From the NCBI RefSeq assembly GCF_002727065.1, contig NZ_PDVP01000001.1, positions 124,001 to 188,000 on the forward strand: a stretch of DNA of 64,000 nucleotides, read 5' to 3'. Source of the DNA: Zhengella mangrovi (GTDB lineage: Bacteria; Pseudomonadota; Alphaproteobacteria; Rhizobiales; Rhizobiaceae). The notes under the pieces are model-generated. The model ran no database searches and was not told the origin of the DNA. It saw only the letters and a program-made list of their open reading frames with translations. Shown piece by piece: positions 43,374 to 52,540 of the stretch (the stretch's first letter is position 1; each line of letters opens with the position of its first letter). Position numbers and translations under genes: made by a program.

Positions 43374-44584
43374 CCGGCGATGCGGAACCGGTACAGCGCG
43401 TAGCAGACGCAGGCCGACAGCCCCATGAACGGGATCAGAGTTGCCATCGCCTTGACCGGGTCGCCCATAAGCGCGCCGATCGAGCCCATCGCCAGACCCA
43501 TGCCCATCTGCAGGAAGCCCATCATCGCCGAGGCCGCGCCGGCCATCTGGCGGAACGGGTGAAGGCAGATCGTCGTCACGGCCGGCATCACGAAGGCGAT
43601 GCCGATGGCGTAGAGCGCGACCGGCCCCATGACGCGCCACAGGCTCGGCTCAACCACGTGCATGGCCAGTTGCCCCAGTCCGCCGAGCGCCACGAGCACG
43701 AGGCCGGGCACGACCAGGCGTTCGGCCGGAATGCGGGCCATCAACGCCCGCACGACCAGCGCACCGATGAAGAAACTGCCTGATTGAAGCACCATCGACA
43801 GGCCGAACTGTGCCGCCGTCAGCCCCACGCGCTCCATCAGGATGAAGGGCAGGAACGTCGCCTGCGCATAGAGCGCACCGGAGGTGAAGGCCATCACCAG
43901 AGCGGTCGTCATGAAATGGCTGTTGCCGAGCAGCAGGAGATAGGCCGAGGCCAGCGAGCGCGGTCTCAGCCGGCTCATGTCCGGGACGACCGTTTCGCGC
44001 ATCGAGAAGATGACGGCAGCGAAGACGACAATGCCGAGCAGCGCCATCAGAAGGAAGATCGCATGCCAGCCCGCCGCCTGCATGGTGAAACCGCCGATCG
44101 TCGGCGCGATGGCCGGCCCGAGCGCCAGCATGATCCCGATGAGGTTCATGATGCGCGATGATTGCTCATGGTCGAACAGGTCACGCACGATGGCCCGCGA
44201 GATCGCTACGCCTGCCGACGCGCCGATCCCCTGCAGGAACCGCGCCGCCAGCAGGATCTCGATGCCGGGTGCCCAGACAGCCAGCAGGCTGGCCGAGACG
44301 TAGATCGCCATGAAGATCATCATCACCGGCCGACGCCCCAGCGCGTCCGACAGCGGGCCGCCGATCAGCTGGGCAAAGGCGAAGCCGGCGAAATAAAGCG
44401 CCAGCGTCATTTTGACCGCCGATTCGGTCGTCCCGAAGGCGTGGACGATCTCCGTCATGGCCGGCGTGTAAAGCGCCATGGACACCGGTCCAACGACCAC
44501 GAACAGGGCACCCAGCAGGGAGACCTTGCGTTCGCTCATCACCGGAATGGAACCGGCCCCGGTCGCCGTCGCTTCATGCCGCAT
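43358..44584 (-). CDS. Bcr/CflA-family MFS drug-efflux transporter
   Basis: 408 residues with 12 helices. Motif A variants are LIGGPLSDALGRRPVMM and the C motif GPAIAPTIGGFTMQAAGWHA follows, typical of Bcr/CflA multidrug exporters. GGAGG lies six bases ahead of the ATG at 44584, which overlaps the end of the marR-type gene by 11 bases. Its last 16 bases overlap the end of the convergent TAXI gene. It is likely repressed by the upstream regulator. Confidence 0.9.
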   Translation of the reverse strand: MRHEATATGAGSIPVMSERKVSLLGALFVVVGPVSMALYTPAMTEIVHAFGTTESAVKMTLALYFAGFAFAQLIGGPLSDALGRRPVMMIFMAIYVSASLLAVWAPGIEILLAARFLQGIGASAGVAISRAIVRDLFDHEQSSRIMNLIGIMLALGPAIAPTIGGFTMQAAGWHAIFLLMALLGIVVFAAVIFSMRETVVPDMSRLRPRSLASAYLLLLGNSHFMTTALVMAFTSGALYAQATFLPFILMERVGLTAAQFGLSMVLQSGSFFIGALVVRALMARIPAERLVVPGLVLVALGGLGQLAMHVVEPSLWRVMGPVALYAIGIAFVMPAVTTICLHPFRQMAGAASAMMGFLQMGMGLAMGSIGALMGDPVKAMATLIPFMGLSACVCYALYRFRIAGQADA

Positions 44585-45035
44585 CGCTGGCCTCCGCCGC
44601 GCGATCGCCGAGGTTGGACCGGACCCGTTTCAACGCATCCTTCAGCCATTCCCATTCCTTGTCGTCGAAGCCGGCGCTGGCCTGGGCGCGGATCGCCCGC
44701 CCCGTCGCCCCGATGGCATCGAGCACGGCGTCGGCAGCCGGCAGCAGCGTGACGATCTTGGCCCTTCGATCGCAGGGGTCGGCACTGCGCTCGATCAGCC
44801 CCTTGGACTCCAGCCCGTCGAGATGGCCGGAAAGCGTCATCGCCTCGATCCCGATCTGCTCGGCCAGGCGGTTCTGCCGCACCGGGCCGATACGCGCCGC
44901 GAAGGCCAGGACGCGCGCTTCGCCCGGGGTCACGCCGATCCCGGATTGCGAATGCGTGCGGTCCATCGAGGCGCGGATAAGGCGCGAGATATCGTTCACC
45001 AGGAAACCCAGCGCGTCGGGATCGATGCCCGGCAT
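44574..45035 (-). CDS. MarR-family transcriptional regulator
   Basis: 153 residues from ATG 45035 (GGAG six bases ahead). The winged-helix core RIGPVRQNRLAEQIGIEAM, LDGLESKGLIERSADPCDRR and AKIVTLLPAADAVL is typical of MarR. It is translationally coupled to the efflux gene, the usual repressor-pump arrangement. A perfect palindrome 24 bases upstream is its probable operator. Confidence 0.88.
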   Translation of the reverse strand: MPGIDPDALGFLVNDISRLIRASMDRTHSQSGIGVTPGEARVLAFAARIGPVRQNRLAEQIGIEAMTLSGHLDGLESKGLIERSADPCDRRAKIVTLLPAADAVLDAIGATGRAIRAQASAGFDDKEWEWLKDALKRVRSNLGDRAAEASDAA

Positions 45036-45058
45036 GAGCAGCTCCAATAGTAAGGGGT

Positions 45059-45071
45059 CCTTATAATAAGG
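45059..45071. promoter_or_regulatory. Probable MarR operator
   Basis: CCTTATAATAAGG is a perfect 13-base palindrome with an A centre, just ahead of the marR-type start and just downstream of a TTGACT (45101-45096) that could be a -35 box. Placement over the promoter or transcript start suits autorepression. The M3 peptidase gene diverges from the same region. Confidence 0.6.
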
Positions 45072-45168
45072 ATGTTTTAGTATTTGGTGCAACGAAGTCA
45101 AGCGTTGCCAGAACCCGCTTCCGTCCCTACATCGGGAGCGTCCTCATCCCGCTTCGGAGAATCCGGCC

Positions 45169-47232
45169 GTGTCGATCGATCTCGCTTCCCATCCGCTGAC
45201 CGCCTGGAATGGCCCCATCGGGCTGCCCGACTACGGCGCCATCCGCACCGGCGACTTTGCCCCGGTCTTCGAGGCGGCCTTCGCGGCCCACAACGACGAG
45301 ATCGCCACCATCATCGCGAATCCGGCACAACCGACGATCACCAACACGCTTGCCGCGCTGGAACTCGCTGGCGAGCCGCTCGGCCGCGTAGCCTCCATTT
45401 TCTGGGGATTGGCCGGCGCCCACACGAACCCCGAGATCCAGAAGCTGGAACGCGAACTGGCGCCGAAAATGTCGCGGCATTTCTCGGCCATTTCCATGAA
45501 TGCCGAGCTGTTCGCCCGCATCGACGACCTATGGAACCGCCGTGCAGACCTGGAGCTTGACGCTGAAACGGCTCGCGTCCTGGAACTGACCTGGAAGGGC
45601 TTTGTCCGCTCCGGCGCAAAGCTCGACGAGACCGGCAAGGCACGGCTGGCGGAAATCGGCGAACGCCTGGCGGGCCTCGGTGCCGCCTTCGGGCAGAATG
45701 TCCTGGCCGACGAGGCCGGCTGGGCCCTCTTTCTGGACCACGCCGATATCGAGGGCCTGCCGGAGTTCCTCGCGACCGCCATGGCCGAGGCCGCGGAGAG
45801 CAGGGGCGAAAAGGGGCGCTATGCCGTCACGCTGTCCCGCTCGATCTACGAACCCTTCATGACGCTGTCGCCGCGCCGCGACCTGCGCGAGAAGGCCTTT
45901 CATGCCTTCACCATGCGCGGCCAGAACGGTGGCGAGCACGACAATGCGGCCATCGTCGCCGAGACCCTCGCCCTCCGCACCGAGAAGGCCGCGCTGCTCG
46001 GCTACGACACCTATGCGGCGCTCAAGCTCGACAACACAATGGCCAAGACGCCCGGGGCTGTCATGGACCTGCTCGAACCCGTCTGGGAAAAGGCCAGGTC
46101 CAAGGCCGGCGAGGACGAGGTGGAGCTTCGCCGCCTGGCCGCCGCCTCCGGCCATAACCACGAGATCGCCGGTTGGGACTGGCGTTACTTCGCCGACAAG
46201 CTGCGGGCCGAGAAATACGCCTTCGACGAGACGGAGCTGAAGCCCTACCTCCAGCTCGACAGCATCATCGCCGCCTGTTTCGACGTTGCCGGCCGCCTCT
46301 TCGGCCTTTCCTTCGAGAAAAAGCCGGAGTTGAAGGCATGGCACGATGACACCCGCGTTTTCGAGATCCTCAACGGCGACGGCACGCCGCGCGGCGTCTT
46401 CATCGCCGATTACTTCAACCGGCCGTCGAAGCGCTCGGGCGCCTGGATGAGCGCGCTGCAGTCGGCCCACAAGCTGGGCGGCGGCCAGCGGCCGATCATC
46501 TACAACGTGATGAACTTCGCCAAGCCGGCGCCTGGTGAAAAGGCGCTGCTGTCCATGGACGAGGCCCGCACCCTGTTCCATGAATTCGGCCACGCCCTGC
46601 ACGGCATGCTGACGGAGGTCACCTGGCCGTCGATTTCCGGGACATCCGTCTCGCGCGATTTCGTCGAACTGCCGTCCCAGCTTTACGAGCACTGGCTGAC
46701 CGTGCCGGAAGTACTCGAAAAGCATGCCCGCCACGTCCGGACGGCCGAACCCATGCCGCGCGCGCTGATCGACAAGCTCACCGCCGCACAGGCCTTCGAC
46801 CAGGGGTTTGCCACCGTGGAGTTCACCGCTTCCGCGCTGATGGACATGGCCTTCCACCAGCGCAAGGATGCGCCCGCCGATGCGATTGCCTTCGAGGCGG
46901 AAACGATGGAGCGCCTCGGCAAGCCGGACGCCATTGCCATGCGTCACCGCACGCCGCATTTCGCCCACGTGTTTGCCGGCGACGGCTATTCAGCCGGCTA
47001 CTATTCCTATCTCTGGTCGGAAGTTCTCGACGCCGACGCCTTCGCGGCCTTCGAGGAAACCGGCGATCCCTTCAACCCCGACCTGGCGGAAAAGCTGAAG
47101 ACGCACATCTACGCGGCCGGCGGTTCCGCCGATCCGGAAGCGCTTTACACCGCCTTCCGCGGCAAGATGCCCTCGGTCGACGCCATGCTGAAGGGCCGCG
47201 GCCTGGCCGTGCATTCCGAACGCGAGATGTAG
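45169..47232 (+). CDS. M3-family oligopeptidase (Dcp/oligopeptidase A type)
   Basis: 687 residues from GTG 45169. The zinc site is HEFGHALHGM (His471, Glu472, His475) with the third ligand in the following helix, and GYSAGYYSYLWSEVLDADAF is the C-terminal landmark. Length and the GVFIADYFNRPSKRSGAWM region fit dipeptidyl carboxypeptidase/oligopeptidase A enzymes, which degrade cytoplasmic peptides. There is no signal peptide. It ends in a bidirectional terminator shared with asd. Confidence 0.93.
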   Translation: MSIDLASHPLTAWNGPIGLPDYGAIRTGDFAPVFEAAFAAHNDEIATIIANPAQPTITNTLAALELAGEPLGRVASIFWGLAGAHTNPEIQKLERELAPKMSRHFSAISMNAELFARIDDLWNRRADLELDAETARVLELTWKGFVRSGAKLDETGKARLAEIGERLAGLGAAFGQNVLADEAGWALFLDHADIEGLPEFLATAMAEAAESRGEKGRYAVTLSRSIYEPFMTLSPRRDLREKAFHAFTMRGQNGGEHDNAAIVAETLALRTEKAALLGYDTYAALKLDNTMAKTPGAVMDLLEPVWEKARSKAGEDEVELRRLAAASGHNHEIAGWDWRYFADKLRAEKYAFDETELKPYLQLDSIIAACFDVAGRLFGLSFEKKPELKAWHDDTRVFEILNGDGTPRGVFIADYFNRPSKRSGAWMSALQSAHKLGGGQRPIIYNVMNFAKPAPGEKALLSMDEARTLFHEFGHALHGMLTEVTWPSISGTSVSRDFVELPSQLYEHWLTVPEVLEKHARHVRTAEPMPRALIDKLTAAQAFDQGFATVEFTASALMDMAFHQRKDAPADAIAFEAETMERLGKPDAIAMRHRTPHFAHVFAGDGYSAGYYSYLWSEVLDADAFAAFEETGDPFNPDLAEKLKTHIYAAGGSADPEALYTAFRGKMPSVDAMLKGRGLAVHSEREM

Positions 47233-47265
47233 CACCTGTCGGTCCGCCGCAGACGGGGCCAAAGA

Positions 47266-47295
47266 AAAAGCCCGGACGGTGACGCCCGGGCTTTT
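47266..47295. terminator. Bidirectional intrinsic terminator between the M3 peptidase and asd
   Basis: AAAAGCCCGG and CCGGGCTTTT are perfect complements around a 10-base loop, giving an A-run before and a T-run after the stem on either strand. It sits between the two convergent genes, 34 bases from one stop and 29 from the other. Confidence 0.92.
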
Positions 47296-47323
47296 GTCTG
47301 GATTGGACCGGAAGTGAAACGGC

Positions 47324-48358
47324 TCAGGCGGCCTGCTTCTTCGGCTGGATCAGGCCGCGCGCGACCAGCAGTTCCGCGATCTGCACGGTGTTGAGCGCCG
47401 CGCCCTTGCGCAGGTTGTCGGAGACCACCCACATGTTGAGCCCGTTCTCGATCGTCGCGTCCTCGCGGATGCGCGAGATATAGGTGGCGTCTTCGCCAGC
47501 CGATTCGTGCGGCGTGATGTAGCCGCCGTCCTCGTGCTTGTCGATCACCTGGCAGCCCGGAGCCTCGCGCAGGATGTCGCGCGCCTCGTCGGCCGTGATC
47601 GGCTTTTCGAATTCCAGGTTCACGCTTTCCGAGTGACCGATGAAGACCGGCACGCGCACCGCGGTGCAGGTCACCTTGATCTTCGGGTCCAGCATCTTCT
47701 TGGTCTCGGCCAGCACCTTCCATTCTTCCTTGGTGTAGCCGTCTTCCATGAAGACATCGATATGCGGGATGACGTTGAAGGCGATCCGCTTGGTGAACTT
47801 CTTGGATTCCACCGGGTCGGAGACGAACACCGCGCGCGTCTGGTTGAACAGCTCGTCCATGCCTTCCTTGCCGGCGCCGGACACCGACTGGTAGGTCGAA
47901 ACGACGATGCGCTTGATCGTGGCGGCATCGTGCAGCGGCTTCAGAGCGACGACGAGCTGGGCGGTCGAGCAGTTCGGGTTGGCGATGATGTTCTTCCTGC
48001 GGAAGCCTTCCACCGCGTCCGGGTTCACTTCCGGGACCACCAGCGGAACGTCGGCGTCGTAACGCCAGGCCGAGGAATTGTCGATCACGACGCAGCCCTG
48101 CGCGCCGATCTTCGGCGACCATTCCTTGGAGATCGATCCGCCCGCCGACATCAGGCAGATGTCGGTATCGGAAAAGTCGTAGGAATCGAGCGCCTTCACC
48201 TTCAGCGTCTTGTCGCCGTAGGACACTTCCTGGCCGACCGAGCGGCGCGATGCCAGCGGCACCACTTCATCGGCGGGAAAGCCGCGTTCTTCCAGGATGT
48301 TCAGCATTTCACGGCCCACGTTGCCCGTGGCGCCGACGACTGCAATCTTGAAACCCAT
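47324..48358 (-). CDS. asd: Aspartate-semialdehyde dehydrogenase
   Basis: 344 residues; reduces aspartyl phosphate to the semialdehyde, the branch-point precursor of lysine, threonine, methionine and isoleucine. The N-terminal motif VGATGNVGREML binds NADP and the catalytic cysteine is in NPNCSTAQLV (Cys130). The ATG at 48358 has AAGGACGG ahead of it. A promoter candidate, a short Thr/Lys-rich open frame and alternative RNA pairings lie in the 325-base region upstream. Confidence 0.97.
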   Translation of the reverse strand: MGFKIAVVGATGNVGREMLNILEERGFPADEVVPLASRRSVGQEVSYGDKTLKVKALDSYDFSDTDICLMSAGGSISKEWSPKIGAQGCVVIDNSSAWRYDADVPLVVPEVNPDAVEGFRRKNIIANPNCSTAQLVVALKPLHDAATIKRIVVSTYQSVSGAGKEGMDELFNQTRAVFVSDPVESKKFTKRIAFNVIPHIDVFMEDGYTKEEWKVLAETKKMLDPKIKVTCTAVRVPVFIGHSESVNLEFEKPITADEARDILREAPGCQVIDKHEDGGYITPHESAGEDATYISRIREDATIENGLNMWVVSDNLRKGAALNTVQIAELLVARGLIQPKKQAA

Positions 48359-48386
48359 GTTTTTTGTCCGTCCTTGGATCGGGTGT

Positions 48387-48460
48387 CGCTTCCCTTTTCG
48401 CGTCCGGCCCCGGCATGTCCGCCGCGGGCCTTTCGCCTTCCCGGTCTGTCCCGGGAAGCG
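48387..48460 (-). promoter_or_regulatory. Mutually exclusive RNA pairings in the asd leader
   Basis: On the minus strand segment A (48460-48451, CGCTTCCCGG) can pair with segment B (48444-48437, CCGGGAAG) through CTTCCCGG, an 8-base perfect hairpin with loop GACAGA. It can pair instead with segment C (48394-48387, GGGAAGCG) through CGCTTCCC, also 8 perfect bases. A cannot do both. C lies about 30 bases ahead of the asd start. No U-run follows B, so any switch would act on translation or RNA stability rather than by intrinsic termination. Confidence 0.45.
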
Positions 48461-48482
48461 TCAGGGATCAGGCCAAGAAGGG

Positions 48483-48602
48483 TCAGACCGTGATGGCGGT
48501 CGTTTTTTTGGCCGTGGTTTTGGTGAAGCGGGGCGCACGCATGACGTCGGCCGGTGCCGTCACCGTCCCGCTGGTCATGAATGCAATGAGGAATCCGCGC
48601 AT
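48483..48602 (-). CDS. Possible leader peptide of asd, threonine/lysine rich
   Basis: A 39-codon frame starting MRGFLIAFMTSG, with nine threonines and an ending FTKTTAKKTTAITV followed by TGA. Thr, Lys and Ile are all end products of the pathway that starts with Asd, and the run resembles the thr operon leader peptide of enterobacteria in spirit. GGGAACGG precedes the ATG closely. It lies between a promoter candidate and the alternative RNA pairings. Coding is not proven; it could be chance. Confidence 0.4.
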   Translation of the reverse strand: MRGFLIAFMTSGTVTAPADVMRAPRFTKTTAKKTTAITV

Positions 48603-48630
48603 CGGTTCCGTTCCCGTTTTTCCACCCGCG

Positions 48631-48658
48631 CTTTTACGGGCTTTCGCGAAAGAGTCAA
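48631..48658 (-). promoter_or_regulatory. Candidate asd promoter containing a 12-base palindrome
   Basis: Minus-strand TTGACT (48658-48653) and TAAAAG (48636-48631) are 16 bases apart. The first 12 bases of the spacer are the perfect palindrome CTTTCGCGAAAG (48652-48641), which could be an operator. The transcript would start near 48624, just before the leader frame. Confidence 0.45.
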
Positions 48659-48684
48659 TTGCGCCGATGGTGGAGCCGATCCTC

Positions 48685-49539
48685 TCAGCGGAACAGCACC
48701 AGGCTGGTCGCGATGATCGCCATGCCGGCCACCATGCCGTAGACCGTCTCGTGCCCGTGGGCGTAGCGCCGGGCCGCCGGCAGCAGTTCGTCCAGCGACA
48801 GGAACACCATCGCACCGGCGATCACGCCGAAGACGGCCCCGAACACGGCATCCGACAGGAACGGCGCCAGGAGCAGGTAACCCGCCAGGGCACCCACTGG
48901 CTCCGCCAGCCCGGAACCGGCCGAGGCGAGGATCGCCTTCCACTTTGACCGCGTGGCGTAGAAGACGGGCACGGCGATCGAGACCCCTTCTGGAATGTTG
49001 TGGATCGCGATTGCCGCGGCGAGCGGCAGGCCGACGGTCGGATTTTCCAGCGTGGCGAAGAAGGTCGCCAGGCCTTCCGGCAGGTTGTGCGCGGTGATGG
49101 CCAGCGCAGCCATCAGCCCGACCCGCTTCAGGACGCGTTCGTTGTGATGGTGCACCATGGTGACGTTCGCCACCGGCCGGTCGGGATCCTGCACCGCGCT
49201 TTCAACGGCTTCGCTGTCCATCGACGCATGCGGATTGGGAACCAGCCGGTCGATGGCCAGGAGCAGCGCAACGCCGGCAAAGAACCAGGCGGTTGCAAGC
49301 GCATAGGCCGCCTTGTCACTGCCCATGGCGGCCATGAACGCGTGTTGCGACTTCACGAAGATCTCGACCAGCGAGACGTAGACCATGGCCCCGGCCGCGA
49401 ACGCGAGGCCGAAGGCCAGGAGACGGGTGTTGGTATGGCGGGCAAAGACGACCAGGAACGAGCCGATCACCGTCGCGAGGCCGGCACCGACCGTGATCGC
49501 GAGGGCAATCAGGACATTTGGTGTGAAAAGCTCCGCCAT
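48685..49539 (-). CDS. zupT: ZIP-family zinc transporter ZupT
   Basis: 284 residues, eight helices. The metal-binding signatures are HNLPEGLATF in helix IV and HNIPEGVSIAV in helix V, with ELLPAA near the end and a histidine-containing loop (VHHHNER). These features define ZupT, a broad divalent-cation importer. It lies 9 bases downstream of leuB on the same strand and may be cotranscribed. Confidence 0.93.
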   Translation of the reverse strand: MAELFTPNVLIALAITVGAGLATVIGSFLVVFARHTNTRLLAFGLAFAAGAMVYVSLVEIFVKSQHAFMAAMGSDKAAYALATAWFFAGVALLLAIDRLVPNPHASMDSEAVESAVQDPDRPVANVTMVHHHNERVLKRVGLMAALAITAHNLPEGLATFFATLENPTVGLPLAAAIAIHNIPEGVSIAVPVFYATRSKWKAILASAGSGLAEPVGALAGYLLLAPFLSDAVFGAVFGVIAGAMVFLSLDELLPAARRYAHGHETVYGMVAGMAIIATSLVLFR

Positions 49540-49548
49540 GCGCCTCCG

Positions 49549-50661
49549 TCAGGCTGCCAGTGCCTTGAACTGGGCCAGAATGGCATCGCCCATGTCCGAG
49601 GTCGAGACCTGCGTGCACCCTTCAGACATGATGTCACCCGTGCGCAGGCCCTGGTCGAGCACGTCGGCGATCGCCTTCTCCAGCCGGTCGGCATGGTCGA
49701 CCATGTTGAAGGAATAGCGCAGGCACATGGCGAACGAGGCGATCATGGCGATCGGGTTGGCAATGCCCTTGCCCGCGATGTCGGGCGCCGAACCGTGAAC
49801 CGGCTCGTACAGCGCCTTGCGGCTGCCCGTCTTCGGGTCCGGCGCGCCGAGCGAGGCGGACGGCAGCATGCCCAGCGATCCCGTCAGCATGGCGGCTACG
49901 TCCGACAGCATGTCGCCGAACAGGTTGTCGGTGACGATGACGTCGAACTGCTTGGGCCAGCGCACCAGCTGCATGCCGCCGGCGTCCGCCAGCATGTGGG
50001 TCAGCTCGACGTCGGAATACTTCGCCTTGTGGGTCTGGGCGACCACTTCCTTCCACAGCACGCCGGACTTCATCACGTTGTGCTTTTCCATCGAGCAGAC
50101 CTTGTTGGACCGCGTCCGCGCCAGCTCGAAGGCAACGCCCGAGATCCGCTCGATCTCGAACGTGTCGTAGACCTGGGTGTCGATGCCGCGCTTCTGGCCG
50201 TTGCCGAGATCGATGATTTCCTTCGGCTCGCCGAAATAGACGCCGCCGGTCAGTTCGCGCACGATCAGGATGTCGAGGCCCTCGACCACCTCCGGCTTGA
50301 GCGACGAGGACGACGCCAGCGCCGGGTAGCAGATCGCCGGGCGCAGGTTGGCGAACAGTTCCATTTCCTTGCGCAGGCGCAGCAGGCCGGCCTCGGGGCG
50401 CACCTCGTAGGGAACGCCATCCCACTTGGGTCCGCCGACGGCGCCGAACAGCACCGCATCGGCGGCCATCGCCTTGGCCATGTCCTCTTCCGAGATCGCC
50501 TGGCCGCAGGCGTCGTAGGCCGATCCGCCGACGAGGCCTTCCTCGGTCTCGAAGCCGGCGCCGAGCTCGGCGTTCATGTAGGCGATGAGCTTGCGCACCT
50601 CGGCCATGGCCTCGGGGCCGATACCGTCGCCGGGGAGAAGAAGAAGCTTGCGCGATGCCAT
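49549..50661 (-). CDS. leuB: 3-isopropylmalate dehydrogenase
   Basis: 370 residues; third step of leucine synthesis. [19 protein letters not shown] opens the protein, [10 protein letters not shown] and the Arg/Tyr substrate site [12 protein letters not shown] follow, and [20 protein letters not shown] holds the magnesium aspartates. The start at 50661 is the family start. It follows the cassette that separates it from leuD, after 144 bases. Confidence 0.96.
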   Translation of the reverse strand: MASRKLLLLPGDGIGPEAMAEVRKLIAYMNAELGAGFETEEGLVGGSAYDACGQAISEEDMAKAMAADAVLFGAVGGPKWDGVPYEVRPEAGLLRLRKEMELFANLRPAICYPALASSSSLKPEVVEGLDILIVRELTGGVYFGEPKEIIDLGNGQKRGIDTQVYDTFEIERISGVAFELARTRSNKVCSMEKHNVMKSGVLWKEVVAQTHKAKYSDVELTHMLADAGGMQLVRWPKQFDVIVTDNLFGDMLSDVAAMLTGSLGMLPSASLGAPDPKTGSRKALYEPVHGSAPDIAGKGIANPIAMIASFAMCLRYSFNMVDHADRLEKAIADVLDQGLRTGDIMSEGCTQVSTSDMGDAILAQFKALAA

Positions 50662-50805
50662 GGGCGTGAAGACCTCCGAAGTCGTGAAAGGATATTGCGC
50701 CTTGCTATCCATGGAAATGACGCAAGGCAAGCCGCAATAGGCCATTGCGGCGCGCAAAGGGTCCGCATTGGCCCCGGTTTCCGGCGCTTTCGGTCCGCGG
50801 CAGGT

Positions 50806-52113
50806 TCAAACCGCGGCCATGGCTTCTGTTTCGGCCCTGAGATCGCCCGTGAGGCCGGGGGCGGGCGCTTCGACATCGCCACGGGTCACGACGGTGCCCC
50901 GCGCGACCGCCCGTGTCATCCGCAAGCCGTGCGCCAGCCCGATGGGAAGGGCGCCAAGCGCCACCGAGCGGGCCGCGGGCAGGCATTTTCCGTAAACCGT
51001 GTATCCGCCTTCCCCGTCCAGCATGTCGCCGGGCTTCAGGTCGCGCTTGGCCACCGCGACCGCATCGGCCCGGAACGCCAGTGATTGCCCGGTCGGTTCG
51101 CCTCGCAGCGCCGCCGAAAGAACGGAAATGCCCAGTTCCATGCCGATCAGGTGAAACGGCTTGTACATGGCCGCGTAGAGACCGGTCGAATCCGTCGGCA
51201 GCCCGTACTGGCGGAAGCAGGCGGCGGAATAGGCATTCGGCGCCTTCAGCACGACGTAGACACCCCAGCGCAGGTTGCGGAACACCGGCCGGCCATCCCG
51301 TTCGAGCGACGAGACCACTTCCACCACGCCTTCGCCCCCGACCTGGCCACCCTGGCGGGACGGCCGCAGAACGTGGGCGAGATCATCGACGCCGCAGGGC
51401 GGGAAGGCCAGCCCGTCGTCGGGGGCGGAGAGCCCGCAGGCATTGGCGATGGCCGCCATCTCGATGGCCGACTTGGTCCCGTCGAGAAACGAGTTGAACA
51501 TCTGGCTGTTCATCCCGGCCGCCTTCGCTTCTTCCGGCGTCAGCCCGTAGTGGCTCCACACCTCGTCCGGCGTCACGTGATGGTAGCTCGGCAGGTATTT
51601 CGTGCCCTTGCCTGCAGCCTGCACCGTGAACCCGGCCGCGCGCGCCCAGTCCACCATCTCGGCCACCAGGGCCGGCTGGTCGCCATAGGCCATGGAATAG
51701 ACGACACCGCGCTGCCGCGCCCGTTTCGCCAGCGCCGGACCGCAGAGCACGTCCGCTTCCACGTTGACCATCACCACGTGCTTGCCTGCGTCGATCGCCG
51801 CGACGGCGTGGGCGGCCCCGGCCGCGGGATGGCCCGTCGCCTCGATGACGACATCGAGCGCCTCCAGCTGCGCGAGCGCCGTCCCGCTGTCCAGGAAAAG
51901 CGTCGTGCCGATCCGGTCCTCGTCCCAGCCGACGGCGCGGCATGCCGCGCGCGCCCGGTCCGGATCGAGATCCGCGATGGCCGCGATCTTGAGGCCGGCC
52001 ATGGTCGGGACCTGCGACAGGAACATGGAGCCGAACTTGCCGGCACCGATCAGGCCGGCGCGAACGGGCTTGCCGGATTCGGCCCGCTCAAGGGCCAGGC
52101 GATGAAGGTTCAT
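50806..52113 (-). CDS. SAF-domain NAD(P)-dependent oxidoreductase, homoserine-dehydrogenase-like
   Basis: 435 residues. A Rossmann domain (VRAGLIGAGKFGSMFLSQV, then IAAIADLDPDRARA) is followed by a catalytic domain with EATGHPAAGAAHAVAAIDAG and YSMAYGDQPALVAEM, and a C-terminal SAF domain (RDLKPGDMLDGEGGYTVYGK). This layout occurs in a group of uncharacterised dehydrogenases related to homoserine dehydrogenase, some in sugar-acid pathways. The substrate is unknown. It is last of three same-strand genes with the zinc-ribbon and RidA genes, 27 bases apart. Confidence 0.85.
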   Translation of the reverse strand: MNLHRLALERAESGKPVRAGLIGAGKFGSMFLSQVPTMAGLKIAAIADLDPDRARAACRAVGWDEDRIGTTLFLDSGTALAQLEALDVVIEATGHPAAGAAHAVAAIDAGKHVVMVNVEADVLCGPALAKRARQRGVVYSMAYGDQPALVAEMVDWARAAGFTVQAAGKGTKYLPSYHHVTPDEVWSHYGLTPEEAKAAGMNSQMFNSFLDGTKSAIEMAAIANACGLSAPDDGLAFPPCGVDDLAHVLRPSRQGGQVGGEGVVEVVSSLERDGRPVFRNLRWGVYVVLKAPNAYSAACFRQYGLPTDSTGLYAAMYKPFHLIGMELGISVLSAALRGEPTGQSLAFRADAVAVAKRDLKPGDMLDGEGGYTVYGKCLPAARSVALGALPIGLAHGLRMTRAVARGTVVTRGDVEAPAPGLTGDLRAETEAMAAV

Positions 52114-52140
52114 GTGTTCTCCCCCGATGATGGTATGGGT

Positions 52141-52530
52141 TCAGCCGACGGGTTCCAGACGCGCCCTGGCATCCTCGAGACGGTGAGTCCGGTTCAAGAT
52201 GACAACATGCTTGTCATCAAGCAACGGCCTGTCCGGGATCGGCTCGGCCACGACGCCACCGAAGCGTGCTTCGTGCACCAGGACCGGGCGCCCGCCGATC
52301 AGGCAGACAACCTCCAGCGCGCGGCTGTCCCTTTCACCCGGCCGGTCCCGGTAGCCCCATGAAAGGCCGCCCGACACCGAAGCATTGCCGAAGACCAGCA
52401 CCTTGCCCTCGGCATCGGTCGCGGTTTCCAGGCATGACGAGCAGAAATACCAGGGATAGCGGGCGAAATGGCGCTGCGGCGCGCCGCAACCCGGACAGAA
52501 ATGCCTGGTATCGTTCGGTTGTTCGGTCAT
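52141..52530 (-). CDS. Small zinc-ribbon protein, unknown function
   Basis: 129 residues with one N-terminal zinc ribbon, CPGCG...CSSC (HFCPGCGAPQRHFARYPWYF then CSSCLE). The rest is a mixed beta domain containing VVCLIGGRPVLVHEARFGG. I do not recognise the family. It starts 10 bases after the RidA stop and ends 27 bases before the dehydrogenase, so all three probably form one operon. Confidence 0.75.
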   Translation of the reverse strand: MTEQPNDTRHFCPGCGAPQRHFARYPWYFCSSCLETATDAEGKVLVFGNASVSGGLSWGYRDRPGERDSRALEVVCLIGGRPVLVHEARFGGVVAEPIPDRPLLDDKHVVILNRTHRLEDARARLEPVG

Positions 52531-52540
52531 GCGGCAATCC

